Origin: UBA2336 sp036787955
GTDB taxonomy: Bacteria > Bacteroidota > Bacteroidia > Cytophagales > Cyclobacteriaceae
Direction: 5' to 3'
Assembly: GCA_036787955.1 (NCBI GenBank)
Contig: DAIQOI010000008.1
Location: 62,001-126,000, forward strand
Length of the DNA stretch: 64,000 nucleotides
Shown here: one piece after another, positions 1 to 8,945 of the stretch
Numbering within the stretch: position 1 is the stretch's first letter
Layout of the letters: each line of letters opens with the position of its first letter
Notes under the pieces: model-generated
What the model was told of the DNA's origin: nothing
The model's input: the letters and a program-made list of their open reading frames with translations, nothing else
The model's database searches: none
Program-made: the position numbers and the translations under genes

Positions 1-102
1 CATTTTTCAGGAAATGGAGGTGCGGAAATTTACTAAATCCACGCGTTAAGGTTGCCACCCGGCATTCGTGTTATGACTTTTTCTCTGCCGGAATCCTGGT
101 TT

Positions 103-2571
103 TCAGGCGGAATATTTCACGGTCATCCGCGCAATCCGGTCTTTCAGCTGTTCGGTTGTAAGCCGCTCACGCAGGCGATCGACCATAATCGGAAACGCAA
201 AGGGTGTTGGCTTGTCAGGCCGGGTTAAAATAATTTTCTGGCTGTTAATACGGCTGAGGGAATCCCTTAGCCGGTGTTCTTCGAGCTGAAAGTCCATTAC
301 TTCTTCATAAGCCTGGCGGTACAGCAGGTTGTGCGGGTCGTACTCTTGAAACACCTGAAAAAACAAACCTGCTGTGGCCTGCAGGTGGCGGTCACGGTTT
401 CTTTTACCCGGATACCCCCTGAACATAAGTCCGGCAATGGAAGCTATGTCACGGAACTTTCTGCGCGCCATTTCGCTCGCATTGATGCTGGACTGAATAT
501 CGGTAAGCAGATTATCAGTGGAAAATAAATCCGTCTCCAACGCCTCTTCCAGTGGTATTTCGCGGTCACTCAGCAATTCAAAGCCGTAGTCGTTCATGGC
601 TAAGGAAAAAGTAAACGGCTGCATACGCGCCAGGCGGTAAGCAATGAGCGCAGCCATCCCCTCGTGCACGAAACGTCCTTCGAAGGGATACATGAGCACA
701 TGGTGGCCTTCGGATGTTTCAAAATATTCGATAAGAAATTCGTCTTTACCCGGCAAGTGCGATCTGTGGCGCTGCAACTCAAACAGCGGTTGCAGGAACC
801 TGAGTTCTTCATCAGTCAGCCGCCCGCTTGCAGCATCCTGTAATTTTTCGCGGATGTGCGCCCCCAGTTGCGATGACAACGGCATGCGGCCGCCCATCCA
901 GGAAGGCACCCTGCCGCTTTTGCGCTTGCTGTTCCGCACGTGCACTTCCGAATCTTTGATGCGTACCAGTTCCAACACCCTGCCGGCAAACCAAAATGTA
1001 TCGCCCGGGCTGAGCTGCGCTATAAAATATTCTTCCACTGTTCCGAGCCGCCTGCCGGTAAGGTACTTCACCAGCAGCTGGCTGTCGCCTGTAATGGTGC
1101 CGACAGATAACCGGTGACGTTGGGCAATCCTTCGATCTTCCACCACATATTTCCCTGTTTCATCCACCATAACCTTGCGGTATTCATCGTAGGCCTGCAA
1201 GGCATCGCCACCGGTGGTGATAAAGTTCAGCACCCATAGCCACTCATCGGGTGTAAGGGTACAATAGCTGAAAGTTTGTTTGATCTCCCGGTAAACCTCA
1301 TCCGGGTAAAAGCCATCCGACACAGCGAGCGTAACCAGATACTGAATCAGCACATCAAATGACCGTACATATGGAAGGCGGCTTTCCACGGTTTCCCGCC
1401 TGATAGCATCCCGCAGAGCAGCCGCTTCCACCAGCTCGAGTGAGTGGGTAGGAACAAAGTAAATGCGGCTCACTGCGCCTGGTTCGTGGCCACTGCGGCC
1501 TGCCCGCTGCATAAAGCGAGCCACGCCCTTTGGGCTGCCCACCTGAACAACTGTTTCTACCGGCCTGAAGTCCACACCCAGATCGAGGCTTGAGGTACAC
1601 ACTACCGCCTTCAGCTTTCCTTCATGCAGCTGCTCTTCCACCCAGGCACGCAGATCAGCGCTGATGGAACCATGGTGCATAGCCATTACCCCCGCCAGGT
1701 CGGGCGCACGTTCCAGCAACTTCTGATACCAAACCTCGGCAAAAGATCGGGTGTTGGTGAAAATCAGCGTGCTTTTGCTTGCTCGGATGAGGTCAATAAC
1801 CCTATCCAGAAGCCGGATGCCCAGGTGGCCTGCCCAGGGTAAAACTTCCACCTGATCGGGCAACACCGGAACTACTTCAATTTGTTTTTTTGCTTCCGAC
1901 CGTATGATAAGCCTTTTTGTATGATCGCCTGCTTGCGGTGGTCCAAGTAAAATATCAGCTGCCTGTTCCAGGTTGCCTATGGTAGCAGAAATACCCCAGA
2001 TACGCAGTGATGGAACAATGGATTTTATTCTTGACAGAGCAAGTTCAACCTGAACACCGCGCTTGGATCCAAGCAATTCGTGCCATTCATCCACCACAAC
2101 ACCTTTGAGGGACATCAGGAAATGCCTGTATCCTTTCTGGGCCAATATCAGATGCAGACTTTCCGGAGTGGTAATCAATATTTCGGGCGGAGATACCTTC
2201 TGAAGTTTACGCTTATTTACCGAGGTGTCGCCTGTTCGCACGTCAACCCTCCATTTGCTGGCAACACCGCTAATGGCCCTCCAAGCCGAAGCTTCAATCT
2301 CACGGGCCAGTGCCCTGATGGGAGTAATCCAAATGAGCTGCACTCCTTTTTCTTCGGGCCAGTGAAGCGACTCGAGCAGAGGCGGGATAAGCAACGCATA
2401 GGTTTTTCCGCTGCCCGTAGGTGCATTGAGCAATCCGCTTTGGCCTTCCAGGTAAGCCTGCCAGGTTTCCAGCTGAAAGCCAAACGGATGCCAACCCATG
2501 GAGTTGAACCATTCGATAGCCGGTGTAAACCGGTGCCATGCGGCATCGGATTGCTTACTTTTGTTTACCAC
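103..2571 (-). CDS. Ligase-associated DEXH-box DNA helicase (Lhr-like)
   Basis: 822-residue superfamily 2 helicase. Walker A APTGSGKT is at residues 50-57, the DEXH box reads DEWH at 161-164, motif III is SAT, and motif VI is QRAGRSGH in the second RecA domain. Length and C-terminal extension fit the Lhr-like helicases usually encoded beside an ATP-dependent DNA ligase, a beta-CASP exonuclease and the PdeM phosphoesterase, a set linked to DNA repair. The start used is GTG at 2571; the nearest upstream ATG is out of frame. It is divergent from the MerR-type regulator with only 43 bp between the two starts. The partner genes would lie outside the window. The family assignment is secure; the exact substrate is not. 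Confidence 0.9.
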   Translation of the reverse strand: MVNKSKQSDAAWHRFTPAIEWFNSMGWHPFGFQLETWQAYLEGQSGLLNAPTGSGKTYALLIPPLLESLHWPEEKGVQLIWITPIRALAREIEASAWRAISGVASKWRVDVRTGDTSVNKRKLQKVSPPEILITTPESLHLILAQKGYRHFLMSLKGVVVDEWHELLGSKRGVQVELALSRIKSIVPSLRIWGISATIGNLEQAADILLGPPQAGDHTKRLIIRSEAKKQIEVVPVLPDQVEVLPWAGHLGIRLLDRVIDLIRASKSTLIFTNTRSFAEVWYQKLLERAPDLAGVMAMHHGSISADLRAWVEEQLHEGKLKAVVCTSSLDLGVDFRPVETVVQVGSPKGVARFMQRAGRSGHEPGAVSRIYFVPTHSLELVEAAALRDAIRRETVESRLPYVRSFDVLIQYLVTLAVSDGFYPDEVYREIKQTFSYCTLTPDEWLWVLNFITTGGDALQAYDEYRKVMVDETGKYVVEDRRIAQRHRLSVGTITGDSQLLVKYLTGRRLGTVEEYFIAQLSPGDTFWFAGRVLELVRIKDSEVHVRNSKRKSGRVPSWMGGRMPLSSQLGAHIREKLQDAASGRLTDEELRFLQPLFELQRHRSHLPGKDEFLIEYFETSEGHHVLMYPFEGRFVHEGMAALIAYRLARMQPFTFSLAMNDYGFELLSDREIPLEEALETDLFSTDNLLTDIQSSINASEMARRKFRDIASIAGLMFRGYPGKRNRDRHLQATAGLFFQVFQEYDPHNLLYRQAYEEVMDFQLEEHRLRDSLSRINSQKIILTRPDKPTPFAFPIMVDRLRERLTTEQLKDRIARMTVKYSA

Positions 2572-2614
2572 ACCAAAACATTAGCGGGCATTCACGTGTT
2601 TTTTTTCGCAGATT

Positions 2615-3505
2615 ATGGGACAATATTCCATCAAAGAACTGGAAAAACTCTCGGGCATCAAAGCCCATACCATCCGGATCTGGGAAAAGCGACACCGCAT
2701 TGTTGAACCGCAGCGAACGCAAACCAATATTCGGTTGTACTCCGATGAGGATCTTAAGCGCATCATTAATGTTTCGTTGCTCAACCACCATGGACTTAAA
2801 ATATCGCGCATTGCGCGCATGAGCAATGAAGAAATTAATCAGAAAATTGCTGAACTGAGCCGCCAGAAAACCGATGCCGAGTTGTTCATAGACCAGCTGG
2901 TTGTGGCCATGGTTGACCTGGACGAGTGGAAGTTCAATGAAATGATTGTTCAGTTGGAGGATAGATTTGGTTTCGTCCGGACAATTACGGAAGTGGTCTA
3001 TCCCTTTCTGGAAAAAATTGGTGTTATGTGGCAAACGGGTACCATTACCCCGGCCCATGAGCATTTTATTTCCAATCTTATCCGTCAGAAACTCATCACG
3101 GCCATAGCATCCCTGCCTGTTGCTCCGCGCACAGCCCCTGCTGCACTTTTGTTTTTGCCGGAAGGAGAACTCCATGAATTCGGTTTGCTGTTCTTCCATT
3201 ACATCACCCGCAAAAAAGGCTATTATACCTTTTACCTCAGCCAGTCCGTACCACTTCCAGACGTACTGGCTATTTACGATACGCACAGGCCCCGCATGGT
3301 AATAACAAATTTCATCTCTACACCCGCCCCGTCTCAAATTCAATCCTACCTGAACCAGTTAGCCGAACGCATGCCCCATGCCCGGATTTTTGCCGCAGGG
3401 CATAACCTTAGAAATGCTGCCGTGCTTATTCCCAAAAACGTGAGGGTAATTTATAAAGCTACGGAACTGGACCAGGTGCTCCCGGATGCGCGGAATTTTG
3501 TTTAA
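2615..3505 (+). CDS. carH-like: CarH/LitR-like MerR regulator with cobalamin-binding domain
   Basis: 296 residues. An N-terminal MerR winged helix (about 3-72, HTH followed by the RIWEKRH wing) is joined to a four-helix cap and a Rossmann-type B12-binding domain. The two diagnostic CarH signatures are present: Wx9EH in the cap (W139, E149-H150) and ExHxxG in the B12 fold (E185, H187, G190). In known CarH proteins these hold adenosylcobalamin; the dark tetramer represses carotenoid genes and light breaks it. The residue after W139 is Gln140, where Thermus CarH has the His that becomes the upper ligand after illumination. The gene directly precedes the ECF sigma/carotenoid block, and an inverted repeat lies at the sigma factor start. 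Family assignment is firm; light sensing is inferred. Confidence 0.87.
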   Translation: MGQYSIKELEKLSGIKAHTIRIWEKRHRIVEPQRTQTNIRLYSDEDLKRIINVSLLNHHGLKISRIARMSNEEINQKIAELSRQKTDAELFIDQLVVAMVDLDEWKFNEMIVQLEDRFGFVRTITEVVYPFLEKIGVMWQTGTITPAHEHFISNLIRQKLITAIASLPVAPRTAPAALLFLPEGELHEFGLLFFHYITRKKGYYTFYLSQSVPLPDVLAIYDTHRPRMVITNFISTPAPSQIQSYLNQLAERMPHARIFAAGHNLRNAAVLIPKNVRVIYKATELDQVLPDARNFV

Positions 3506-3599
3506 GGTAATCAGTAAAAAACCCGTAAAAACCGATTTTTCTTAAAATTCCAATAAACAAAGCAACTGAAAATAAATCCCTGAAAGAGACTTTTCGTAG

Positions 3600-3635
3600 A
3601 ATTGTTTAACAAAAATACTTAAAAGTTAAACAATT
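3600..3635. promoter_or_regulatory. 11-bp inverted repeat, likely regulator operator
   Basis: A perfect inverted repeat has arms AATTGTTTAAC (3600-3610) and GTTAAACAATT (3625-3635) around a 14-bp A/T-rich spacer. The right arm ends 6 bp before the ATG of the sigma factor gene, so a protein bound here would block transcription or its start. A dimeric or tetrameric MerR protein is the natural candidate given the CarH-like gene just upstream. I saw no second copy upstream of the other genes in the block. The repeat is observed; its role as an operator is inference. Confidence 0.6.
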
Positions 3636-3641
3636 TTAGCC

Positions 3642-4142
3642 ATGTCAGCCCGGGAATTTGATAATCAGATTGCCAGCCTTCGCAGCACGCTCAAGGCTTT
3701 TACCCGCAGGTTTACCACTGATCGGGATGAATCGAACGACCTGGTTCAGGACACTATCCTGAAAGCCCTTACCTACCGCGACAAATTCAGGGACAACACC
3801 AATTTAAAGGGTTGGCTTTTCACCATCATGCGCAATACGTTTATTAATAACTATCGAAGGAATCAGCGCTCAAAAACTATGCACGATGACACCAAGGAGT
3901 TGTACTACCTGAATGTAGAAGATAAATACACTTTCAATTCGCCATCATCGGCCTTCGAATACAAAGACATTTGGAAGCATGTTAATGAATTGCGTGAAGA
4001 ACTGCTCATACCATTCAAAATGCATTCATCAGGATACAAGTATCACGAAATAGCCGAGCATTTAGGCATTCCGATTGGCACCGTAAAAAACCGAATATTT
4101 CATGCGAGAAAAGAAATCCAAAGCAGGTTAGCCGGATATTGA
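3642..4142 (+). CDS. ECF-family RNA polymerase sigma factor
   Basis: 166 residues, the usual size for an extracytoplasmic-function sigma factor. Region 2 contains DLVQDTILKAL and a WLFTIMRNTFINNYRR stretch typical of the -10 recognition helices. Region 4 is a C-terminal helix-turn-helix (HEIAEHLGIPIGTVKNRI). No anti-sigma factor gene is adjacent. The gene starts 6 bp after a palindromic operator candidate and ends 19 bp before crtI, so it is probably the first gene of the carotenoid/photolyase transcript. The likely scheme is that the CarH-like repressor controls this sigma factor, which then drives pigment and repair genes here and perhaps elsewhere. Confidence 0.92.
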   Translation: MSAREFDNQIASLRSTLKAFTRRFTTDRDESNDLVQDTILKALTYRDKFRDNTNLKGWLFTIMRNTFINNYRRNQRSKTMHDDTKELYYLNVEDKYTFNSPSSAFEYKDIWKHVNELREELLIPFKMHSSGYKYHEIAEHLGIPIGTVKNRIFHARKEIQSRLAGY

Positions 4143-4161
4143 TTATCTTTCATCATTGTGT

Positions 4162-5634
4162 ATGTCTAAAACAGTTGCAGTTATCGGTTCCGGTTTTGCA
4201 GGCTTATCGGCTGCCTGCTACCTGGCCAGGGCTGGCTTCCGTGTAAGTGTTTTTGAGAAAAACGAATTGCCGGGCGGACGTGCACGCAAATTTGAAGCAC
4301 AGGGATTTACTTTTGATATGGGACCCAGCTGGTACTGGATGCCCGATGTTTTTGAGTTGTTTTTCGCGCATTTCGGAAAGAAATCTTCCGATTACTACCA
4401 ACTGATAAGATTGGATCCGTCCTACCGCATTTTTTATGGTGCCAACGACCATCTCGATATTCCTGCGGGCATCGAACCGCTTGTGTCGCTCTTTGAAAAG
4501 CTTGAACCAGGAAGTGGTAAACATCTGAAAAAATTTCTGGATGAAGCTCGGTTCAAATATGAAGCAGGCATGAACAACCTGGTTTACAAACCGGGTCTTT
4601 CGATCACCGAGCTTTTCGATGCACGCGTAATTACCGGAATATTCAGGCTTCATGTATTCAGCTCACTGTCGGCCCACGTACGAAAATATTTTCGTCATCC
4701 GCGGCTTGTTCAATTGCTGGAATTTCCGGTTCTGTTTTTAGGGGCCACGCCACAAAAAACACCTGCACTCTACAGCCTGATGAACTATGCCGACATGGCC
4801 CTGGGCACCTGGTATCCGAGGGGCGGTATGTACAAAGTGGTGGAAGCCCTGGTTGCGCTTGCGCGCGAGCTGGGTGTGAATTTTCATTTTAATGCAGTAG
4901 TTAAGCAAATAACCCTGAATGGCTCACGCGCAAAGGGGCTGCTGGTAAACAATGAATTCATTCCGTTTGATTACATTGTGGCAGGTGCCGATTACCACCA
5001 CGTAGAACAGGCACTGCTTCCTGAAAGCCACCGCAATTACACCCAGTCGTACTGGAACAAACGGGTTTTGGCCCCCTCCAGCCTTATCTTTTATCTGGGT
5101 ATAGGTAAAAAATTAGATAACCTGCTGCATCATACGCTTTTTTTTGACGAAGATTTTAACCGGCATGCCAGGGCTATCTACGAACATCCGCAATGGCCCG
5201 ATCGCCCACAGTTTTACCTCAGTTGCACCTCTAAAACTGACCACACCGTAGCCCCGCATGGCACAGAGGCTGTTATGATACTAATTCCTGTTGCGCCCGG
5301 CCTTGACGACAAGCCGGAAATCCGCCAGCGGTATTTTGATGAAGTAATCAGCCGTTTGGAAAACATTACGCAGCAAAACATCCGCGAACACATTGTGTTT
5401 CAACGCAGCTATGCACACAATGATTTTATTAACGACTACCATGCCTTCAAAGGCAATGCCTACGGCCTTGCAAATACCCTGTTGCAAACGGCACACCTCA
5501 AACCGAAGCTCATCAACAAAAGGGTACCCAACCTTTTTTACACAGGCCAGTTAACCGTACCCGGACCCGGTGTTCCGCCCTCGCTTATATCCGGCAAAGT
5601 GGTTGCAGACGAACTTATTAAACGAACCAAATAA
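4162..5634 (+). CDS. crtI: Phytoene desaturase, CrtI type
   Basis: 490 residues. An N-terminal FAD-binding Rossmann motif (VIGSGFAGLSAA, about 8-18) is followed by the acidic end of beta-2 and GGRA. The C-terminal carotenoid oxidase signature LFYTGQLTVPGPGVPPSLISGK places it with CrtI-type desaturases, which convert 15-cis-phytoene to lycopene. The ATG at 4162 is preferred over an in-frame TTG two codons upstream because MSKTVAVIGSG matches the family's normal start. It is followed after 10 bp by crtB, in the usual crtI-crtB order. Confidence 0.93.
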   Translation: MSKTVAVIGSGFAGLSAACYLARAGFRVSVFEKNELPGGRARKFEAQGFTFDMGPSWYWMPDVFELFFAHFGKKSSDYYQLIRLDPSYRIFYGANDHLDIPAGIEPLVSLFEKLEPGSGKHLKKFLDEARFKYEAGMNNLVYKPGLSITELFDARVITGIFRLHVFSSLSAHVRKYFRHPRLVQLLEFPVLFLGATPQKTPALYSLMNYADMALGTWYPRGGMYKVVEALVALARELGVNFHFNAVVKQITLNGSRAKGLLVNNEFIPFDYIVAGADYHHVEQALLPESHRNYTQSYWNKRVLAPSSLIFYLGIGKKLDNLLHHTLFFDEDFNRHARAIYEHPQWPDRPQFYLSCTSKTDHTVAPHGTEAVMILIPVAPGLDDKPEIRQRYFDEVISRLENITQQNIREHIVFQRSYAHNDFINDYHAFKGNAYGLANTLLQTAHLKPKLINKRVPNLFYTGQLTVPGPGVPPSLISGKVVADELIKRTK

Positions 5635-5644
5635 ATACCAGATC

Positions 5645-6481
5645 ATGAAAGATTTGTTCGACAAAGTTTCCATGCAATGCAGTCGCATCACCACACATGC
5701 CTACAGCACCTCTTTCTCGCTTGGCATTTTATGTCTGAAAAAAGAATTGCGCGATCCCATCTATTCCATTTATGGTTTTGTTCGCTTTGCCGATGAAATT
5801 GTCGACTCCTTTCATGATTACAATAAAAGCAAACTGCTTGAGCGTTTTAAATCAGAAACCTGGGCAGCTATTGAAGAAGGAATCAGCCTCAATCCGATAT
5901 TAAACAGTTTTCAGAAAACGGTTCGTCAATACAACATCGACCGGTCGTCCATCGAATTATTCCTGCGCAGCATGGAAATGGATTTACATCGCAAAAAGCA
6001 CGACCAACGCAGCCTTAAAGAATACATACTGGGTTCGGCCGAAGTAGTGGGGCTCATGTGCTTGCGCGTGTTTGTTAATGGCGATGACACCTTATTTAAT
6101 AAGTTGAAACCCTATGCCATGAAGCTGGGATCGGCATTTCAAAAGGTAAATTTCCTGCGCGACCTGCAGGCCGACTACCTGCACATGGGCCGGACTTATT
6201 TTCCGGAAGTGGACTTCAGTAGGTTTAACGACAACTGCAAGCGCCACATTGAAGCAAGCATTGAAGAAGATTTCAGGGAAGCCTATCAGGGAATTAAACT
6301 CCTGCCACGGTCATCGCGGTTTGGTGTGTATGTAGCGTACGTTTATTATCGGGCCCTGCTGAAAAAAATTCAGAACACTCCATCTGAGCTTATCTTGTCC
6401 ACACGCATACGCATACGCAACCGGCATAAAGCAAGACTTTTGGCCTTATCCTTTGTTAAACATCAGCTAAACCTTATTTAA
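5645..6481 (+). CDS. crtB: Phytoene synthase
   Basis: 278 residues of the squalene/phytoene synthase family, which joins two GGPP molecules to phytoene. The first Asp-rich motif is DEIVD (50-54, with family context FVRFADEIVD). The second is DLQAD followed by GRTYFP (about 173-187), matching the Mg-diphosphate-binding pair. The open frame extends upstream into crtI, but ATG 5645 (MKDLFDKVS) gives the family-typical N-terminus. The stop overlaps the idi start by one base (TAATG), which suggests translational coupling. Confidence 0.93.
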   Translation: MKDLFDKVSMQCSRITTHAYSTSFSLGILCLKKELRDPIYSIYGFVRFADEIVDSFHDYNKSKLLERFKSETWAAIEEGISLNPILNSFQKTVRQYNIDRSSIELFLRSMEMDLHRKKHDQRSLKEYILGSAEVVGLMCLRVFVNGDDTLFNKLKPYAMKLGSAFQKVNFLRDLQADYLHMGRTYFPEVDFSRFNDNCKRHIEASIEEDFREAYQGIKLLPRSSRFGVYVAYVYYRALLKKIQNTPSELILSTRIRIRNRHKARLLALSFVKHQLNLI

Positions 6482-7002
6482 TGGAACAGGTAATTCTGGT
6501 AGATGAGCAAGACCGGCAAACGGGTGTGATGGAAAAAATAGAGGCGCATCGCAAAGGACTGTTGCACCGCGCCATATCAGTGGTAGTTTTTAATTCCAGA
6601 AGCGAGCTATTGCTGCAACAACGTGCATTTGACAAATACCACAGCGCGGGTTTGTGGACCAACACCTGTTGCAGTCATCCCCGCCCAGGCGAAAGCACAG
6701 CCGATGCCGCCCGAAGGCGGTTAAAGGAAGAAATGGGTATAGACCTTCAACCCTCTTTTGCCTATTCGTTCAGGTATAAAGCCGCACTCGAAAATAACCT
6801 TATTGAACATGAATTAGACCATGTGTTTACGGCCATTCACGATGAGCCGCCCAGCATCAACACCCGCGAAGTGGCCAACTGGAAATATATGTCGCTCGCA
6901 GACCTTCATCTTGCAGTGCTGCTGAATCCGCACGAATTTACCCCATGGTTCCGGCTCATGCTGTCGCATCAGGAATTTCAAGGTATTTTCAAAAAGAAAT
7001 GA
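6481..7002 (+). CDS. idi: Isopentenyl-diphosphate delta-isomerase, type 1
   Basis: 173-residue Nudix-fold enzyme interconverting IPP and DMAPP, the prenyl precursors for carotenoids. Family features are the LLHRAISV start of the fold, the active-site Cys region TNTCCSHPRPGE (about 60-71), the Nudix-like helix ADAARRRLKEEMG, and the conserved Glu region NLIEHELDHVF. Placement directly after crtB, sharing one base with its stop, indicates it raises precursor supply for the pathway. Confidence 0.94.
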   Translation: MEQVILVDEQDRQTGVMEKIEAHRKGLLHRAISVVVFNSRSELLLQQRAFDKYHSAGLWTNTCCSHPRPGESTADAARRRLKEEMGIDLQPSFAYSFRYKAALENNLIEHELDHVFTAIHDEPPSINTREVANWKYMSLADLHLAVLLNPHEFTPWFRLMLSHQEFQGIFKKK

Positions 7003-7052
7003 TTTCAGGTTGCTGAACGTTGAAACGCTATCACAATCCACTGCCCAACAAG

Positions 7053-8357
7053 ATGGCAGGTAAAACTACTACCCTGATGTGGTTTCGCAGAGACCTGCGC
7101 CTGCACGATAATGCAGCACTGTATTATGCCCTTAAAGAAAATGAAGAGGTACTGCCTGTTTTTATTTTCGATACCGAAATTCTGGATAAACTTGATGACC
7201 CTGCCGATGCCCGCGTTACCTTTATCCACCTGTCGCTTGCCTTATTGAAATCCGAACTGGAAAAGATGGGCAGCTCACTGCTGGTATTGCACGGTAATCC
7301 GGTTGAAATTTATAAAACAATCGAAGCCAAAGCTGTATATACCAACCACGATTACGAGCCCTATGCGCGCGAACGCGACAAAAAAGTGCACGATATCCTG
7401 CAGGCCAGAGGCATTCCATTTAAAACTTTCAAGGATCAGGTAATTTTCGAAAAAGACGAAGTACTGAAAGATGAAGGCCATCCTTACACGGTTTATACCC
7501 CTTACAGCCGGAAATGGAAATCGTTGAGCAATGACTTTTATTTAAAATCCTATCCCACAGAAAAATACTTTGCGCATTTCAAGAAAGTAGAGCCGCTTCC
7601 TTTTCCGCAGCTTCACGACATCGGTTTTCAGCCCTCAGCCATCCCGTTTCCTGAGCGGACAATACACATTAAAATCATTGAAAAATACGACAAAACGCGC
7701 GATTACCCCGGTTTGCAGGACACTTCACGACTCAGTGTGCACCTGCGCTTCGGCACTGTAAGCATCCGTAAACTGGTGCGCATAGCCTACAACAAAAATG
7801 AAAAGTGGCTTAACGAACTGATCTGGAGGGATTTTTATCAGATGATTCTGTGGCATTTTCCGCATGTGGTGCATCAGGCATTCAAACCCGAGTACGACCG
7901 CATTCCATGGCGCAATAACCCGGATGAATTTCAGGCATGGTGTGAGGGTCGCACCGGTTACCCCATGGTAGATGCCGGCATGCGCGAACTTAACACCACC
8001 GGCTACATGCACAACCGGGTACGCATGATAACCGCCAGTTTTCTCACCAAGCATTTACTCATTGACTGGCGGTGGGGCGAAGCCTACTTTGCCAAAAAAC
8101 TGCTTGACTTTGACCTGGCAGCCAATAACGGTGGCTGGCAATGGGCTGCAGGCAGCGGCTGCGATGCCGCACCCTATTTCAGAATCTTTAACCCGTTATT
8201 ACAAACACAAAAATTTGATCCCGAACTGAAGTACATCAAAAAATGGGTACCCGAATTTAACACATCGCATTACCCCCGCCCCATAGTAGAACACGACTTT
8301 GCCCGCCAACGTGCGCTCAAAGTATACAGCGAAGCCCTGGGCCGTAAACTGGAATAA
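7053..8357 (+). CDS. phr: Deoxyribodipyrimidine photolyase (class I cryptochrome/photolyase)
   Basis: 434 residues. The N-terminal photolyase antenna fold opens with MWFRRDLRLHDN and the C-terminal FAD domain carries ELIWRDFYQMILWHFP, MVDAGMRELNTTGYMHNRVRM and WQWAAGSGCDAAPYFRIFNP, all signatures of CPD photolyases. It would repair UV-made pyrimidine dimers using blue light. ATG 7053 is chosen; the frame is open from a TTG at 7020, and ATG 7077 is another option. It sits 50 bp after idi within the carotenoid block, so repair and pigment genes are probably induced together. Confidence 0.92.
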   Translation: MAGKTTTLMWFRRDLRLHDNAALYYALKENEEVLPVFIFDTEILDKLDDPADARVTFIHLSLALLKSELEKMGSSLLVLHGNPVEIYKTIEAKAVYTNHDYEPYARERDKKVHDILQARGIPFKTFKDQVIFEKDEVLKDEGHPYTVYTPYSRKWKSLSNDFYLKSYPTEKYFAHFKKVEPLPFPQLHDIGFQPSAIPFPERTIHIKIIEKYDKTRDYPGLQDTSRLSVHLRFGTVSIRKLVRIAYNKNEKWLNELIWRDFYQMILWHFPHVVHQAFKPEYDRIPWRNNPDEFQAWCEGRTGYPMVDAGMRELNTTGYMHNRVRMITASFLTKHLLIDWRWGEAYFAKKLLDFDLAANNGGWQWAAGSGCDAAPYFRIFNPLLQTQKFDPELKYIKKWVPEFNTSHYPRPIVEHDFARQRALKVYSEALGRKLE

Positions 8358-8462
8358 CAGCTAAATCAGCCTTTCTGTAAAAAATCTGTCCACCTTCGGG
8401 CTTCTTCGCAGAAAAAACATAATCCGCAGCTAACATATTCTGTGCGTCATTGTTTTAGTGAT

Positions 8463-8945
8463 ATGAAGATTTACAACCTTAAACGAACGCAGATACTTCC
8501 GCTTACGCTAAACGAAGCGTGGTCATTTTTCTCCAATCCGCGCAACCTGGCAGAAATAACCCCACCCCATATGGGTTTTAAAATTCTTTACCTGTCTGGT
8601 AACGGCCCCATGTACCCCGGCCAGCTTATCAGGTACCGGGTTCAGGGTATTCGCGGTATTAACGTGCATTGGGTAACTGAAATCACACACGTTGAAGAAC
8701 CCTATTACTTTGTTGATGAACAGCGCTTCGGGCCTTACGCATTGTGGCACCACCAGCATCATTTCAGCGAAGTAGAAAACGGTGTGGAGATGACAGATGA
8801 AGTAAACTATGCCTTGCCGCTGGGCCCATTGGGAACGCTTGCCTATTTGCTGTTTGTAAAGCGTGAGCTAAACCGTATCTTTGACTACCGCTTTAAAAAG
8901 CTGGAAGAGTTGTTTAAGGGCAAAACATTAACCGCTGTCCTATGA
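8463..8945 (+). CDS. SRPBCC-fold ligand-binding protein
   Basis: 160 residues with the START/Bet v1-like pattern: an N-terminal strand (KRTQILPLTLNEAWSFFSNPRNL), a central beta-sheet rich in aromatic residues (HWVTEITHVEEPYYFVDEQRFGPYALWHHQHHF) and a C-terminal helix ending FKKLEELF. The ligand is unknown; the family binds hydrophobic molecules. ATG 8463 is preferred over GTG 8442. It follows phr after 105 bp and its last four bases overlap crtZ (ATGA), so it belongs to the operon. Similar proteins are often near photolyase genes, but no activity is established. Confidence 0.8.
   Translation: MKIYNLKRTQILPLTLNEAWSFFSNPRNLAEITPPHMGFKILYLSGNGPMYPGQLIRYRVQGIRGINVHWVTEITHVEEPYYFVDEQRFGPYALWHHQHHFSEVENGVEMTDEVNYALPLGPLGTLAYLLFVKRELNRIFDYRFKKLEELFKGKTLTAVL

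Noticed and set aside
1..3. CAT at the left edge (ATG on the minus strand) as the start of a PdeM-like gene after the helicase
   Set aside because: Only the start codon would be inside the window, so no coding evidence is visible.
644..1117. 157-residue plus-strand frame within the helicase
   Set aside because: Antisense to a strongly conserved helicase and has no recognisable motif.
2555..3343. 262-residue minus-strand frame opposite the CarH-like gene
   Set aside because: Mirror of the real gene; low-complexity and without family signature.
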